Origin: Gammaproteobacteria bacterium
GTDB taxonomy: Bacteria > Pseudomonadota > Gammaproteobacteria > Ga0077536
DNA length: 64,000 bases
Assembly (NCBI GenBank): GCA_016191285.1
Contig: JACPPA010000022.1
Coordinates: 124,001-188,000 of the forward strand
Direction of reading: 5' to 3'
The notes under the pieces were generated by a model. That model searched no databases. It was not told where the DNA came from and saw only the letters and a list, made by a program, of their open reading frames with translations. Each line of letters opens with the position of its first letter. The first letter of the stretch is position 1. The position numbers and the translations under genes were made by a program. Positions 18,607 through 30,108 of this stretch are shown here, in pieces.

Positions 18607-19272
18607 CTAGCGCTCTTCGAGTTGGAGCAGGATCCCTTCGCGACGCATGTTTAAGCGGTTCAGAAAAGACTGGCCGAGCAGCGAAGTGGAGGGGAAATCG
18701 CCGTCCACCACCACGCCTTCGACATGTCGCAGCTCGAGCGTTTGGATTTTTACCGCGTCGAAGGTTACGTAGTAGGCGTTAACCACGCCAGACGCCGTTT
18801 CGATCTGACCCCTCTTGCCGTCGGTGCGGTAGAGCACGCCTAAGCGCTTGGCAATATGCTTGTTAATCGCAATGCTCGTCGCGCCAGTATCGACGACAAA
18901 CGATACAGGATTGCCGTTAATCGCACCGTCGACGAAATAATGTCCGTTCGCGCCCGGCGCGAGCCGAATGACCTTCGGCGCCTGGCCACGTTCAAAGATG
19001 CCGCCGATGTTGCCGTCGAGCTTGAGTTCCATTCGACGGCCGCCGACTTCGAGCACGGCGCTCGAAGCAGCGGCCGCGATGAGCTTGACGCCTTCGGGGC
19101 TAATCTGACCGACTTGGAGCTTGCGTTGCTTGCCATCGATGCTGATGACGGCTTTATCTTTAAACAACGCGACCGCGGAAATTTTTCCGATATCGCCCAG
19201 CGCGTCCGCGCCGAACATCAGCAGTCCAGCTAACAGGTAGGCGTGGCGCTTAACGCTTAAATTCTCGTGCAT
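18607..19272 (-). CDS. Retropepsin-like aspartic protease, exported
   Basis: This is a 221-residue protein with an N-terminal signal peptide (MHENLSVKRHAYLLAGLLMFGADALG). The C-terminal half is a single-domain clan AA aspartic protease of the TIGR02281 type: FVVDTGATSIAI carries the catalytic DTG, and ASTSLLGQSFLNRL-like residues near the C-terminus form the second hydrophobic-hydrophobic-Gly element. Such proteins act as dimers. The substrate is unknown. I prefer the ATG at 19272 over one at 19317 because only the former gives a clean signal peptide. The gene is convergent with the adenosyltransferase. Confidence 0.82.
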   Translation of the reverse strand: MHENLSVKRHAYLLAGLLMFGADALGDIGKISAVALFKDKAVISIDGKQRKLQVGQISPEGVKLIAAAASSAVLEVGGRRMELKLDGNIGGIFERGQAPKVIRLAPGANGHYFVDGAINGNPVSFVVDTGATSIAINKHIAKRLGVLYRTDGKRGQIETASGVVNAYYVTFDAVKIQTLELRHVEGVVVDGDFPSTSLLGQSFLNRLNMRREGILLQLEER

Positions 19273-19563
19273 CGCTGGCTCACTCTGATCCGCTCTGTCG
19301 TCGCGCCAGCACATCATAGGACGAACTCCAGTAAGAAAGTGCTTGCGTCGTCCCGCGCTGGCTTATTCGGTGATCAATCGGATTCGAATCTTCCCGCGAA
19401 CCCGCGATACATTAACGCCTGTCGCCCTGCTAGACTGCCGCGCCCCGGCAGCAAGCTTAAGGTTCGCGCCAGAAACTAACCGCGTAGCAAGCGGGCTCGC
19501 GGCCGCGGGCGGTGCACAATTTACTTGGCTTTATTCGTCGTTGGCAGAGGGAAATTTCGTTCT

Positions 19564-20175
19564 ATGAATATCGCGTGTCTCGATTTTGAAGGAGTCTTGG
19601 TGCCCGAAATATGGGTTGGATTAGCCGCACGAACCGGGATCGAGGAACTACGGGCAACGACTCGAGAAATCCCCGACTACGACCAGCTCATGGCGCAACG
19701 CTTAAATCTGATGGCCAAACACAAGCTTGGACTCCGCGATATTCAAGTCGCCGCGGATGAACTCGAACCCTTGCCCGGCGCGCTAGCGTTTTTAACTTGG
19801 CTTAGAACCGAATACCAAGTTGCCATCGTCTCCGATACATTTTATGAATTGGCGGCGCCCCTGGTGCGCAAATTGAACTTTCCGCTGCTGTTATGCCATC
19901 GGTTACAGGTCGTTGCGAGCGGGCGGATTACTGGCTATGTCTTGCGTCAGCCCGATCCGAAACGCCAAGCAGTACGCGGCTTCAAGGCGATGAATTTCAA
20001 GGTGGTGGCCACGGGGGATTCGTACAACGACGTGCCGATGCTCGAAGAGGCCGACCGGAGTTGGTTCTTTGGCCCCCCGGACAATGTGTGTCGGGATCAT
20101 CCAGCGATTCCGGCCGTCCATGGATATGCCGAGTTACGCGCCGCGTTGGTGACCGCCAAAGCCGATTTCAGTTAG
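19564..20175 (+). CDS. thrH: ThrH bifunctional phosphoserine phosphatase / homoserine phosphotransferase
   Basis: This is a 203-residue HAD-superfamily enzyme. Motif I is LDFEGVLVPE, the hallmark of ThrH, which has DFEG instead of the usual DxDxT. Motif II lies in IVSDTFYE, and motif IV in ATGDSYNDVPML. ThrH of Pseudomonas removes phosphate from phosphoserine and can transfer it to homoserine. I chose the ATG at 19564 because it gives MNIACLDFEGVLVPE and the standard length. The last 42 bp overlap the end of gluQ on the opposite strand. Confidence 0.9.
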   Translation: MNIACLDFEGVLVPEIWVGLAARTGIEELRATTREIPDYDQLMAQRLNLMAKHKLGLRDIQVAADELEPLPGALAFLTWLRTEYQVAIVSDTFYELAAPLVRKLNFPLLLCHRLQVVASGRITGYVLRQPDPKRQAVRGFKAMNFKVVATGDSYNDVPMLEEADRSWFFGPPDNVCRDHPAIPAVHGYAELRAALVTAKADFS

Positions 20176-21036
20176 ACCGCGCGCGCGCGGAATCTTCTCC
20201 AGGCGCCAAGCGTTGGCCGCCCAGGCAATGATTTCCGGTGACGGTGCGGCGCATAGCGTCGGTGGCAGCGGGTGTCGCAGAAAGCTTAAGGCGCGCGCCA
20301 AGGTGTGCGCCGGCGCCGCGACATCGATCGGCTCGGCGGCACGCTGCTTACTTAGTTTTAACCCATTTGGATCGAGCACCAAGGGGAGGTGCGCATAGCG
20401 GGGTGACGATAGCGCCAGCAACTTCTGCAAATGGAGTTGGCGCGGCGTCGATTCTAATAAATCCGCCCCTCGAACTACTTCGGTAACACCGGCCGCGGCA
20501 TCGTCGACGACCGTAGCCAGATGGTACGCCGGTAGATCCTCAGCCCGCCAGATCACAAAGGCGTCAGCCGCCGTGCCGCTCGGCGGCGAATACCGACCCT
20601 GAACGGCATCGGTAAATTCAAATTCGGCCGATGCCCCGATCGCGCGTACCGCATGTCTTACCGTGGCGAGGATATGACGGGCGCGACAGGTGCCCGCATA
20701 GTGCTGATTAACCAATTGCCGGCGCGAGCAGATGCATCGAAACGCCAACTCGCGGTCGAGCAACCACTGACAGGCGGACAGATGTTGCGCGCGCGCGTGA
20801 CTTTGAAAGGTGACGCTTCGCGACCATTCGAGCCCGAGACGCTCGAGGCTACGCAGAATCGCATCCGCGGCGCCGGCGCGCGTGCGCGGTGGATCGATGT
20901 CATCGATCCGCACCAGCCATTCGCCGCCGTGCGCGCGGGCTTGCAGGAAACTGGCGAGCGCGGCGACCACCGAACCCAAGTGCAGCGCACCGCTCGGGGA
21001 AGGCGCAAAACGACCGACATAAGGTCCCTCTACCAC
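20134..21036 (-). CDS. gluQ: Glutamyl-Q tRNA(Asp) synthetase
   Basis: This 300-residue truncated class I synthetase resembles the catalytic core of GluRS. It attaches glutamate to queuosine at position 34 of tRNA-Asp. The HIGH-type motif is FAPSPSGALHLGS (residues 9-21) and the KMSKS-type motif is LKLSKQ. The zinc-binding set is CICSRRQLVNQHYAGTC. There is no anticodon-binding domain, which defines this family (also called YadB). The start is GTG at 21036. Next on the same strand is queF, which makes the queuosine precursor, so this is a small queuosine pair. It overlaps thrH tail to tail by 42 bp. Confidence 0.92.
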   Translation of the reverse strand: MVEGPYVGRFAPSPSGALHLGSVVAALASFLQARAHGGEWLVRIDDIDPPRTRAGAADAILRSLERLGLEWSRSVTFQSHARAQHLSACQWLLDRELAFRCICSRRQLVNQHYAGTCRARHILATVRHAVRAIGASAEFEFTDAVQGRYSPPSGTAADAFVIWRAEDLPAYHLATVVDDAAAGVTEVVRGADLLESTPRQLHLQKLLALSSPRYAHLPLVLDPNGLKLSKQRAAEPIDVAAPAHTLARALSFLRHPLPPTLCAAPSPEIIAWAANAWRLEKIPRARGLTEIGFGGHQRGA

Positions 21037-21080
21037 AGGCGCTAGCCTAACGTCCGATACCGTGGGCGCCGCACGGGCCG

Positions 21081-21470
21081 CTAAGGCAGGCTAATCACGC
21101 TGGGTGGAATCCACCCTGGCGCCCGATGTTCGGCGATGATCGTGGGATAGGTCCCACCGCGCACATTAAAGCGCCCCCGCAAGCGCGCGAAACGCGGCTG
21201 GCAGGCGGCGACGATGTCGTCAAGAATCTGATTGGTGACGGCTTCGTGAAAGTGGCCTTCCGCGCGGAACGACCATAGGTATAACTTCAGCGATTTGAGT
21301 TCAATACATTTTGCCGCGGGCACATATTCAAGCTCGAATTCGGCAAAGTCCGGCTGGCCGGTTTTGGGACAAACGCAGGTGAATTCCGGCATCACGATTC
21401 GAATAGTGTAATCGCGAGCCGACGCTGGATTCACAAACGTCTCGAGTGCGCGGGTGGGGTCGGTAGTCAT
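21081..21470 (-). CDS. queF: NADPH-dependent 7-cyano-7-deazaguanine reductase
   Basis: This 129-residue enzyme of the short, single-domain (YkvM) type reduces preQ0 to preQ1 in queuosine synthesis. The catalytic Cys is in [14 protein letters not shown], and the QueF signature is [13 protein letters not shown], followed by HEAVTNQI. I use the ATG at 21470 ([12 protein letters not shown]), which fits the family length; the frame is open to 21512. It precedes gluQ by about 45 bp on the same strand. The two act at the start and end of the same tRNA modification. Confidence 0.93.
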   Translation of the reverse strand: MTTDPTRALETFVNPASARDYTIRIVMPEFTCVCPKTGQPDFAEFELEYVPAAKCIELKSLKLYLWSFRAEGHFHEAVTNQILDDIVAACQPRFARLRGRFNVRGGTYPTIIAEHRAPGWIPPSVISLP

Positions 21471-21655
21471 GCGGAAGAGAACCTTTATCGCAGGCCTAAG
21501 TTGCAGGCCCACGATAACACACGGCAGCTCGACTGCGGTGTTCCAGCACCGCGCGTAACGAATTGAAGTCGTTTAAGAATCATGGATTCGAATCCGAATG
21601 AAATCCGGGATTTCAAGGTCTGGGCGGCCTGATCCGCATACGCTATGCTGCAAGC

Positions 21656-24600
21656 ATGCGAATTACCAAAATAAAGCTCGCGGGCTTCAAGTCCTTTGTC
21701 GACCCGACGACCTTATACCTCCCCGGCAATCTCACCGGGGTAGTCGGTCCGAACGGCTGCGGCAAATCAAACATCATCGACGCGATGATCTGGGTCATGG
21801 GCGAGAGTTCCGCCAAACACCTGCGCGGCGATTCCATGGCCGACGTGATCTTCAGCGGCTCGAGTTCGCGGAAGCCGGTGGGGCAGGCCACCGTCGAACT
21901 GGTCTTCGACAATGCTGACGGCGCGATTGGCGGCGCCTACGCCGGGTTCGCCGAGATCTCGATCAAGCGTGCGGTCACTCGCGACGCGCTTTCAAATTAT
22001 TTCCTGAATGGCACGCGCTGCCGCCGCAAGGACATCATCGATGTTTTTCTGGGGACCGGCCTCGGCGCGCGCGGCGGCTACTCGGTGATCGAACAAGGCA
22101 TGATTTCGCGCGTCATCGAGGCCAAGCCCGATGAACTCCGCGGCTTTCTCGAAGAAGCGGCCGGCATCTCGAAATACAAAGAACGGCGGCGCGAAACCGA
22201 AACGCGAATTCGCCATACCAACGAAAATCTCGCCCGCGTCAACGATGTCCGGCAGGAATTAGACAAGCAACTAAGTCATCTTCAGCGGCAGGCCAAGGCG
22301 GCGGAAAAATATCAAGAATTGAAAGGCGATGAACGGCGTCTGGAAGCGGAGCTCCTCGGTATTCGCTGGCGCACGCTTAATGCGGCCCAGGTACTCCAAC
22401 AACAACTGATCGGCACTCATGAGAACGCCGTCGAAGCCGCCACCGCGGCGCTCCGCCGAGTCGAAGCGACGCAGACTGAACTCAAAGTCACGCATGGGCG
22501 CGCGAACGAGGAACTCAATCAGCGGCAAGCGCAGTTCTACGCCAAAAGCGCTGAAATCTCCGGCTTCGAGCAAACCCTGCGGCACAATGAAGACCGCCGT
22601 CAAACATTGGAACAGGAGCGCGCGCGCGCGCAGAGCAGTTTGGAAGATACGTCACGCTTGGTTGACGACGACACGGCTAAATTAGGCGCCATCGAGATCG
22701 AGCTCGCGGCCTTGTCACCGCTGGACGCCGAACGTGGTGGCGCGGAGATCGAAGCCGCGGAAGCGCTTAAGCAGGCAGAACAACAATCCGAGACCTGGCA
22801 AGCGCAGTGGGATGATTTCAATCGAGAGCAAGCCGAGGCGGCGCGTTTGGAACACGCCGAACAGGTGCGTTTGGAATTGCTGCAAGCCGGACTCTCGGAG
22901 GGAGAACGTCGCGCCGCGGAATTACACGCGGAACGAGCGCAGCTTGATGTCGCGCCGCTCGATTCCCAAATCGCGATGGTAGCCGCCGAGCTTGAGTCGC
23001 GCGAGCGCAAGCACGACGCCCTGGTAGCCCGCCAACACGACATCCGCAGTCAAATCCAGGTGGCACGCCAAGCGCTTCAAGAGCGCACCGCGGCATTACA
23101 TCGCGAACGCTCCGAATTACAGCAGCTCGTGGGCCAGGAAGCCTCGTTAAAAGCGCTGCAGGACGCCGCGCTCGGGCGCGATCGTGAACAGATCAACGCC
23201 TGGTTGCGGGTCAACGATCTCAGTGACGTTAACGTGTTGGCTCGCACACTCGAGATCGAGACTGGCTGGGAAGCGGCGGTTGAGTTGGCATTACGCTTAC
23301 CGCTCGCGACGCTCTGCGCGGACGGGTTGGTCACGCGTTTGATTTCAGCCGCCGCTCGTGCGCGACCCGCTTTCAAACTCGGCGGCGTCGAAAGCCTCGA
23401 TCTTCCGGCCGCACCGTCAAGCCTTGAGTTCCCCCGTCTCAGCGACAAAGTGCGAGGCGCGTGGTCGAGCGCCAGTTTATTGGCCGGTGTCTACGCGGTG
23501 CCAGATCTAGCGACTGCCGAGCGAATTCGGTCGCGACTCGCCGTGCATGAATCGGCCATCACGCCTGACGGCGTGTGGGTGGGCCCGAATTGGGTCCAAG
23601 TGCCGGGGCAGGAGAGTGTCGAAACTGGCATCTTACTTCGACAACGAAGTTTGGAAGCCTTGACCGCGCGCGTCGACCGTTTACGCGAGCAACTCGAACG
23701 CGAGCAACTCGCACTCGATACCCAGGCGCGCGAGTTGGTCGAGCTTGAACTGAGTGAGCGCGAGCTTACCGCTGCTATTCATACTGCGCTGAAAGCCAGC
23801 GCCGAAAGCACTACCGCGCTAACCGTGCACCACAACGAGCGCGCGCAGGTGACCTCAAGAATTCAAGCGATCACGGCGCAAATCGCGCAGCTCGGCCAGC
23901 AAACCGCGCATAGTGAATCGGCGGTGTCGGGACTCCGCGCCAGCGTGCAGCAGCACCGTGCAACCTTGGCCCGGCTCACCACCGTTGGTAATGACTTAAG
24001 CGCGCGCCGGCGTGAATTGCAAACGCGCCTGGACACCGTGCGTGGGGCCTGGCGCGTGGCGCGTGAAGCGCGGCACGAAGTCTCGCTAAAACTCGAGGGG
24101 TTGCGTTCGACGGGCGCCTCGCTCACCTTGGCGCTGGGGCGGAATCAACGCCTGCGACAGGAACTCGCGACACGTTGTCAGGAATTACAGACCGCGGTCA
24201 GCAACGCCACCGAACCGCAAAGCACGCTGCGCACAAAGCTCGATCACGCGTTGCGCGAACGGTTAGTGCTCGAAACAGCGCTCAAAGACAGCCGCACTGC
24301 GCTGGACGCTGGCGAAACCGCGTTACGCGAAGCCGACGAGCGGCATATTCAACTCGCGCGCGAAGTCGCCGAACGACAACGTGAATTGGAAACAGCGCGA
24401 CTCGAAGGCCGCGCCTTACAGGTGCGCAGCCAAGAACTGGAAGAGCGCCTGCGGCAACAATCGCACACGCTAGCCGCAGTGATTGAGAGTTTGACGGCCG
24501 AGGCGACGGAAGAAGGTTGGCGCGAACGGCTGGAGACGCTGGCCGCCAAAATTTCACGGCTGGGTCCAATCAATCTGGCGGCGATCGATGAGTTCGCGCA

Positions 24601-25177
24601 ACTCTCCGAACGTAAGACCTATCTCGATAATCAATGTAACGACCTTGCACAGGCGCTAACGACACTCGAAGACGCCATGCATAAGATCGACAAAGAAACC
24701 CGGACGCGATTCAAAGAAACGTTTGATAAAGTAAATACTGGTTTACAACGTACGTTCCCAATCTTGTTTGGTGGCGGACATGCGTATCTCGAACTCGTCG
24801 GTGAGGATCTGTTGGAAACCGGGGTGACGGTGCTGGCGCGGCCGCCGGGTAAACGGAATAGCACCATCCATTTATTATCCGGCGGCGAAAAAGCGCTCAC
24901 TGCGCTCGCTTTCGTGTTTTCCTTATTCGAACTGAATCCGGCGCCGTTCTGCCTGCTCGACGAAGTGGATGCGCCGCTGGACGACGCCAACGTGATACGC
25001 CTTACCGATATGTTGAAAACCATGGCGGAGCGCGTGCAGTTTTTATTTGTAACACATAATAAAATCACGATGGAAATCGCGGAGCAGCTGATTGGCGTCA
25101 CGATGCAGGAAGCTGGAGTGTCGCGCCTGGTGTCCGTCAATATGGAAGAGGCGGTGGCGCTTGCCGCCACCGCGTGA
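21656..25177 (+). CDS. smc: Chromosome segregation/condensation ATPase SMC
   Basis: This is a 1173-residue SMC protein. The N-terminal ATPase lobe has Walker A GPNGCGKSNIIDAM near residues 33-46. Long glutamine/glutamate/arginine-rich coiled coils (about 165-500 and 660-1000) flank a hinge at about 510-650. The C-terminal lobe has the signature LLSGGEKALTALAF and Walker B FCLLDEVDAPLDD. It forms a ring dimer that organises the chromosome. No scpA/scpB genes are adjacent. It heads the smc-zipA-ligA group typical of gammaproteobacteria that use SMC rather than MukB. Confidence 0.96.
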   Translation: MRITKIKLAGFKSFVDPTTLYLPGNLTGVVGPNGCGKSNIIDAMIWVMGESSAKHLRGDSMADVIFSGSSSRKPVGQATVELVFDNADGAIGGAYAGFAEISIKRAVTRDALSNYFLNGTRCRRKDIIDVFLGTGLGARGGYSVIEQGMISRVIEAKPDELRGFLEEAAGISKYKERRRETETRIRHTNENLARVNDVRQELDKQLSHLQRQAKAAEKYQELKGDERRLEAELLGIRWRTLNAAQVLQQQLIGTHENAVEAATAALRRVEATQTELKVTHGRANEELNQRQAQFYAKSAEISGFEQTLRHNEDRRQTLEQERARAQSSLEDTSRLVDDDTAKLGAIEIELAALSPLDAERGGAEIEAAEALKQAEQQSETWQAQWDDFNREQAEAARLEHAEQVRLELLQAGLSEGERRAAELHAERAQLDVAPLDSQIAMVAAELESRERKHDALVARQHDIRSQIQVARQALQERTAALHRERSELQQLVGQEASLKALQDAALGRDREQINAWLRVNDLSDVNVLARTLEIETGWEAAVELALRLPLATLCADGLVTRLISAAARARPAFKLGGVESLDLPAAPSSLEFPRLSDKVRGAWSSASLLAGVYAVPDLATAERIRSRLAVHESAITPDGVWVGPNWVQVPGQESVETGILLRQRSLEALTARVDRLREQLEREQLALDTQARELVELELSERELTAAIHTALKASAESTTALTVHHNERAQVTSRIQAITAQIAQLGQQTAHSESAVSGLRASVQQHRATLARLTTVGNDLSARRRELQTRLDTVRGAWRVAREARHEVSLKLEGLRSTGASLTLALGRNQRLRQELATRCQELQTAVSNATEPQSTLRTKLDHALRERLVLETALKDSRTALDAGETALREADERHIQLAREVAERQRELETARLEGRALQVRSQELEERLRQQSHTLAAVIESLTAEATEEGWRERLETLAAKISRLGPINLAAIDEFAQLSERKTYLDNQCNDLAQALTTLEDAMHKIDKETRTRFKETFDKVNTGLQRTFPILFGGGHAYLELVGEDLLETGVTVLARPPGKRNSTIHLLSGGEKALTALAFVFSLFELNPAPFCLLDEVDAPLDDANVIRLTDMLKTMAERVQFLFVTHNKITMEIAEQLIGVTMQEAGVSRLVSVNMEEAVALAATA

Positions 25178-25241
25178 GCAACATCCGCCAAATGCTAATG
25201 CGCACGGGTAGTCCTGCAATACGAAATCAACGCCAATCACC

Positions 25242-28116
<2,875 letters not shown>

Positions 28117-28138
28117 ATATCGTCGGCCCTTGCGCGGG

Positions 28139-29065
28139 TTAGTCGTCGGCGCCGACGACCTGATTGCGCCCACGGAATTTGGCGCGATAAAGCATCGTGT
28201 CGGCGCGCTCGATCAGGTCGACTTTCGAATCGCCCGCGCCAAGTTCCGCGATTCCGACACTGGCCGTGACCAGCACCTTAGCCCCGCCGGCGCGGGTTTC
28301 GAGTTCTTCCACCGCGCCACGAATACGCTCGGCCAGCAGCCGCGCGCCGGCGGACTTGGTGTTCGTCAGAATTACCGCGAACTCTTCGCCGCCATAGCGG
28401 AACACCACGTCGCTATCACGTGTGCAGCGCGCAATACAGTTTGCCACCGCGATTAACACCGCGTCGCCGACCGGATGGTCGTGGGTATCATTGATCAACT
28501 TGAAATGGTCGATATCGATCATCAACATCGACAGCGGAGTAGCGTGGCGCAGGGCCGACAAGACTTCGTGCTCGATGTGTTGCTCCATGCTGGCGCGGTT
28601 GTTGATTCCCGTCAGCGGATCTTTCAATGCGGAATGTAACGCACGTTCGTACAGCAACGCGTTACGCAGCGGATAGATTAGAGCGCAGAGCATTACCTCG
28701 AATAAGGCTTGTTCGTCTCCGGTGAACGGGTGATTGCGCATGAAACTGATTTCGCCCAGCGATTTGCCGAGCAAATTGAGTTCGTAACTGCAGCGATGTA
28801 ATTGTTGACGCCCTTCCTGAATCACTAAATCATCCGCACGGTTGCGATACCGTAGCGCGGCGCGGCGCACCACGCGACGTGCTTCACCACTAAACGCGTG
28901 GATCACATCTTTGACGAATAGACTCGATTGCAGCGCGTTTGAAATGCGGAGTACCGTCGAATCGGACAAAAGTCGTCGCGCATTCGTAGCGGGGGCGAAA
29001 TAGGGCATCGCGCCGATCTGAATAAGCGGTTCCTTTACTGTTGCCAACTCAGCCTGACTGGCCAT
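28139..29065 (-). CDS. GGDEF-domain diguanylate cyclase
   Basis: This is a 308-residue soluble protein. The C-terminal ~160 residues are a GGDEF domain with an intact active site (RYGGEEF, about residues 219-225) and a canonical inhibitory RxxD site exactly five residues before it (RDSD). It should therefore make cyclic di-GMP under product inhibition. The helix usually written DxxGHxxGD reads DTHDHPVGD. The N-terminal ~145 residues match no sensor domain I can name; they include YELNLLGKSLGEISFMRNHPFTGDEQALFEVMLCALIYPLRNALLYERAL, resembling the end of a GAF-like domain that leads into the cyclase. It is convergent with ligA with only 22 bp between them. A GAGGAGAGG ribosome-binding site precedes the ATG. 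Confidence 0.9.
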   Translation of the reverse strand: MASQAELATVKEPLIQIGAMPYFAPATNARRLLSDSTVLRISNALQSSLFVKDVIHAFSGEARRVVRRAALRYRNRADDLVIQEGRQQLHRCSYELNLLGKSLGEISFMRNHPFTGDEQALFEVMLCALIYPLRNALLYERALHSALKDPLTGINNRASMEQHIEHEVLSALRHATPLSMLMIDIDHFKLINDTHDHPVGDAVLIAVANCIARCTRDSDVVFRYGGEEFAVILTNTKSAGARLLAERIRGAVEELETRAGGAKVLVTASVGIAELGAGDSKVDLIERADTMLYRAKFRGRNQVVGADD

Positions 29066-29148
29066 CTACCTCTCCTCGCAATAGCTGCAGACGATGAGAA
29101 GCGAGATTTATGCCAGGTAAGGTCGCTAACTAATTCACGTCAGCCAAT

Positions 29149-29328
29149 TCAGTGAGTTAGCTGTCGACACGATACGGCATGGCGTGCGAAGACCGAAATC
29201 CGACTCGTCATGATGGTCACCAGGTCGGAGACATCACGCGCTTTCGCCAAATCTTTGACGGCCTGATTCGGCAGGGCACGCCGCTCTGGATCGGTGACCG
29301 GTAAAGCGGCGAAGTTTTGCCGCGGCAA
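29149..29328 (-). CDS. Possible small ORF after the SDR gene
   Basis: Immediately after the SDR stop codon, the same reading frame stays open for 61 codons with coding-like composition (residues such as LPVTDPERRALPNQAVKDLAKA and DVSDLVTIMTSRISVFARH). The best available start is the TTG at 29328, giving 59 residues; an internal ATG would leave only about 20. There is no clear ribosome-binding site. It could be a small independent protein, a remnant of a longer ancestral C-terminus, or chance. I do not recognise it. Confidence 0.25.
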   Translation of the reverse strand: MPRQNFAALPVTDPERRALPNQAVKDLAKARDVSDLVTIMTSRISVFARHAVSCRQLTH

Positions 29329-29334
29329 TTCGCC

Positions 29335-30108
29335 TTAGCAGTCGGCTACCCGCGGAACGTCAAGCGCAAGGCCATGCAAGGCAGTCGCCGCTTCGCTCAA
29401 TAGATACACAAAGTAGGGCGCTACAGCCTGCGGCTCGGGAAGAGCAGTCGAGTCCTCCGCCGGATAGGCATCCGCGCGCAGGCGGGTGCGCAGCGCGCGC
29501 GGGTTGAGCGAATTCACGCGCACGCCGTTCGCTGGTCCGAGTTCGTCGGCCAGGGTTTGCATCAAGCCTTCGCTGGCGAATTTTGACACGGCGTACGCAC
29601 CCCAATACGCGCGGCTACGCCGACCGACGGACGAAGCCACGAAGACGATTGACGCGCGACCGCTCGCGCGAAGGAGCGGGAGACAGTGCCGGAGCAGCAA
29701 GAATTGGCTATGCACATTGACCTGAAAGACGCGCGCCCAGATCACCGAGTCATAATTCTCGAGCGGTGACATTTCGCCTAATGCCGCGGCATTAAGCACC
29801 AAACCATCCAAGCGACCGTAGCGTTCCCGAATCAGCGCGGCAATCGCTGCGTAATCATCCACGGTCGCCCCTTCGAGATTCATCGGAACGATCACCGGTG
29901 GATGATGCCCCGCCGCCTCGATGTCGTCCGCGAGCGCCTCGAGCCGCCGCACGTCGCGGCCGAGGACCAGGATCTGAGCGCCGTGCGCAGCGCAGGCCAC
30001 ACTGAGCGCGCGACCAAGCCCGCGGCTCGCACCGGTGATCAACACGACCTTATCAGCGAGCGCATCGGGCCCTGGTGGCAGATACGCGCTAAAGTGGTCC
30101 GTACGCAT
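29335..30108 (-). CDS. SDR-family oxidoreductase, YciK-like
   Basis: This is a 257-residue short-chain dehydrogenase. The cofactor loop is TGASRGLGRA (about residues 25-34), the NAG-type motif is LVLNAAAL, and the active site has Ser in VFVASSVGRRSRAYWGAYAVSK with the YxxxK pair. The C-terminal part (NPRALRTRLRADAYPAED) resembles the YciK group of uncharacterised SDRs in gammaproteobacteria. The substrate is unknown. Its ATG overlaps the nadB stop by one base (TAATG), so it is coupled to nadB. Confidence 0.88.
   Translation of the reverse strand: MRTDHFSAYLPPGPDALADKVVLITGASRGLGRALSVACAAHGAQILVLGRDVRRLEALADDIEAAGHHPPVIVPMNLEGATVDDYAAIAALIRERYGRLDGLVLNAAALGEMSPLENYDSVIWARVFQVNVHSQFLLLRHCLPLLRASGRASIVFVASSVGRRSRAYWGAYAVSKFASEGLMQTLADELGPANGVRVNSLNPRALRTRLRADAYPAEDSTALPEPQAVAPYFVYLLSEAATALHGLALDVPRVADC

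Noticed and set aside
19370-19400. GGATTCGAATC T-loop-like sequence between the protease gene and thrH
   Set aside because: A five-pair T-stem cannot be formed and no D-arm or anticodon arm is present.
21582-21600. GGATTCGAATCC-type sequence resembling a tRNA T-loop upstream of smc
   Set aside because: The surrounding bases do not form an acceptor stem, anticodon arm or CCA end on either strand; it is a short palindrome only.
28142-28159. 18-bp perfect palindrome GTCGTCGGCGCCGACGAC
   Set aside because: It encodes the last residues of the GGDEF protein and is built from ordinary GTC/GAC/GCC codons. It has no T-run and no second copy, so I do not call it a regulatory site or terminator.
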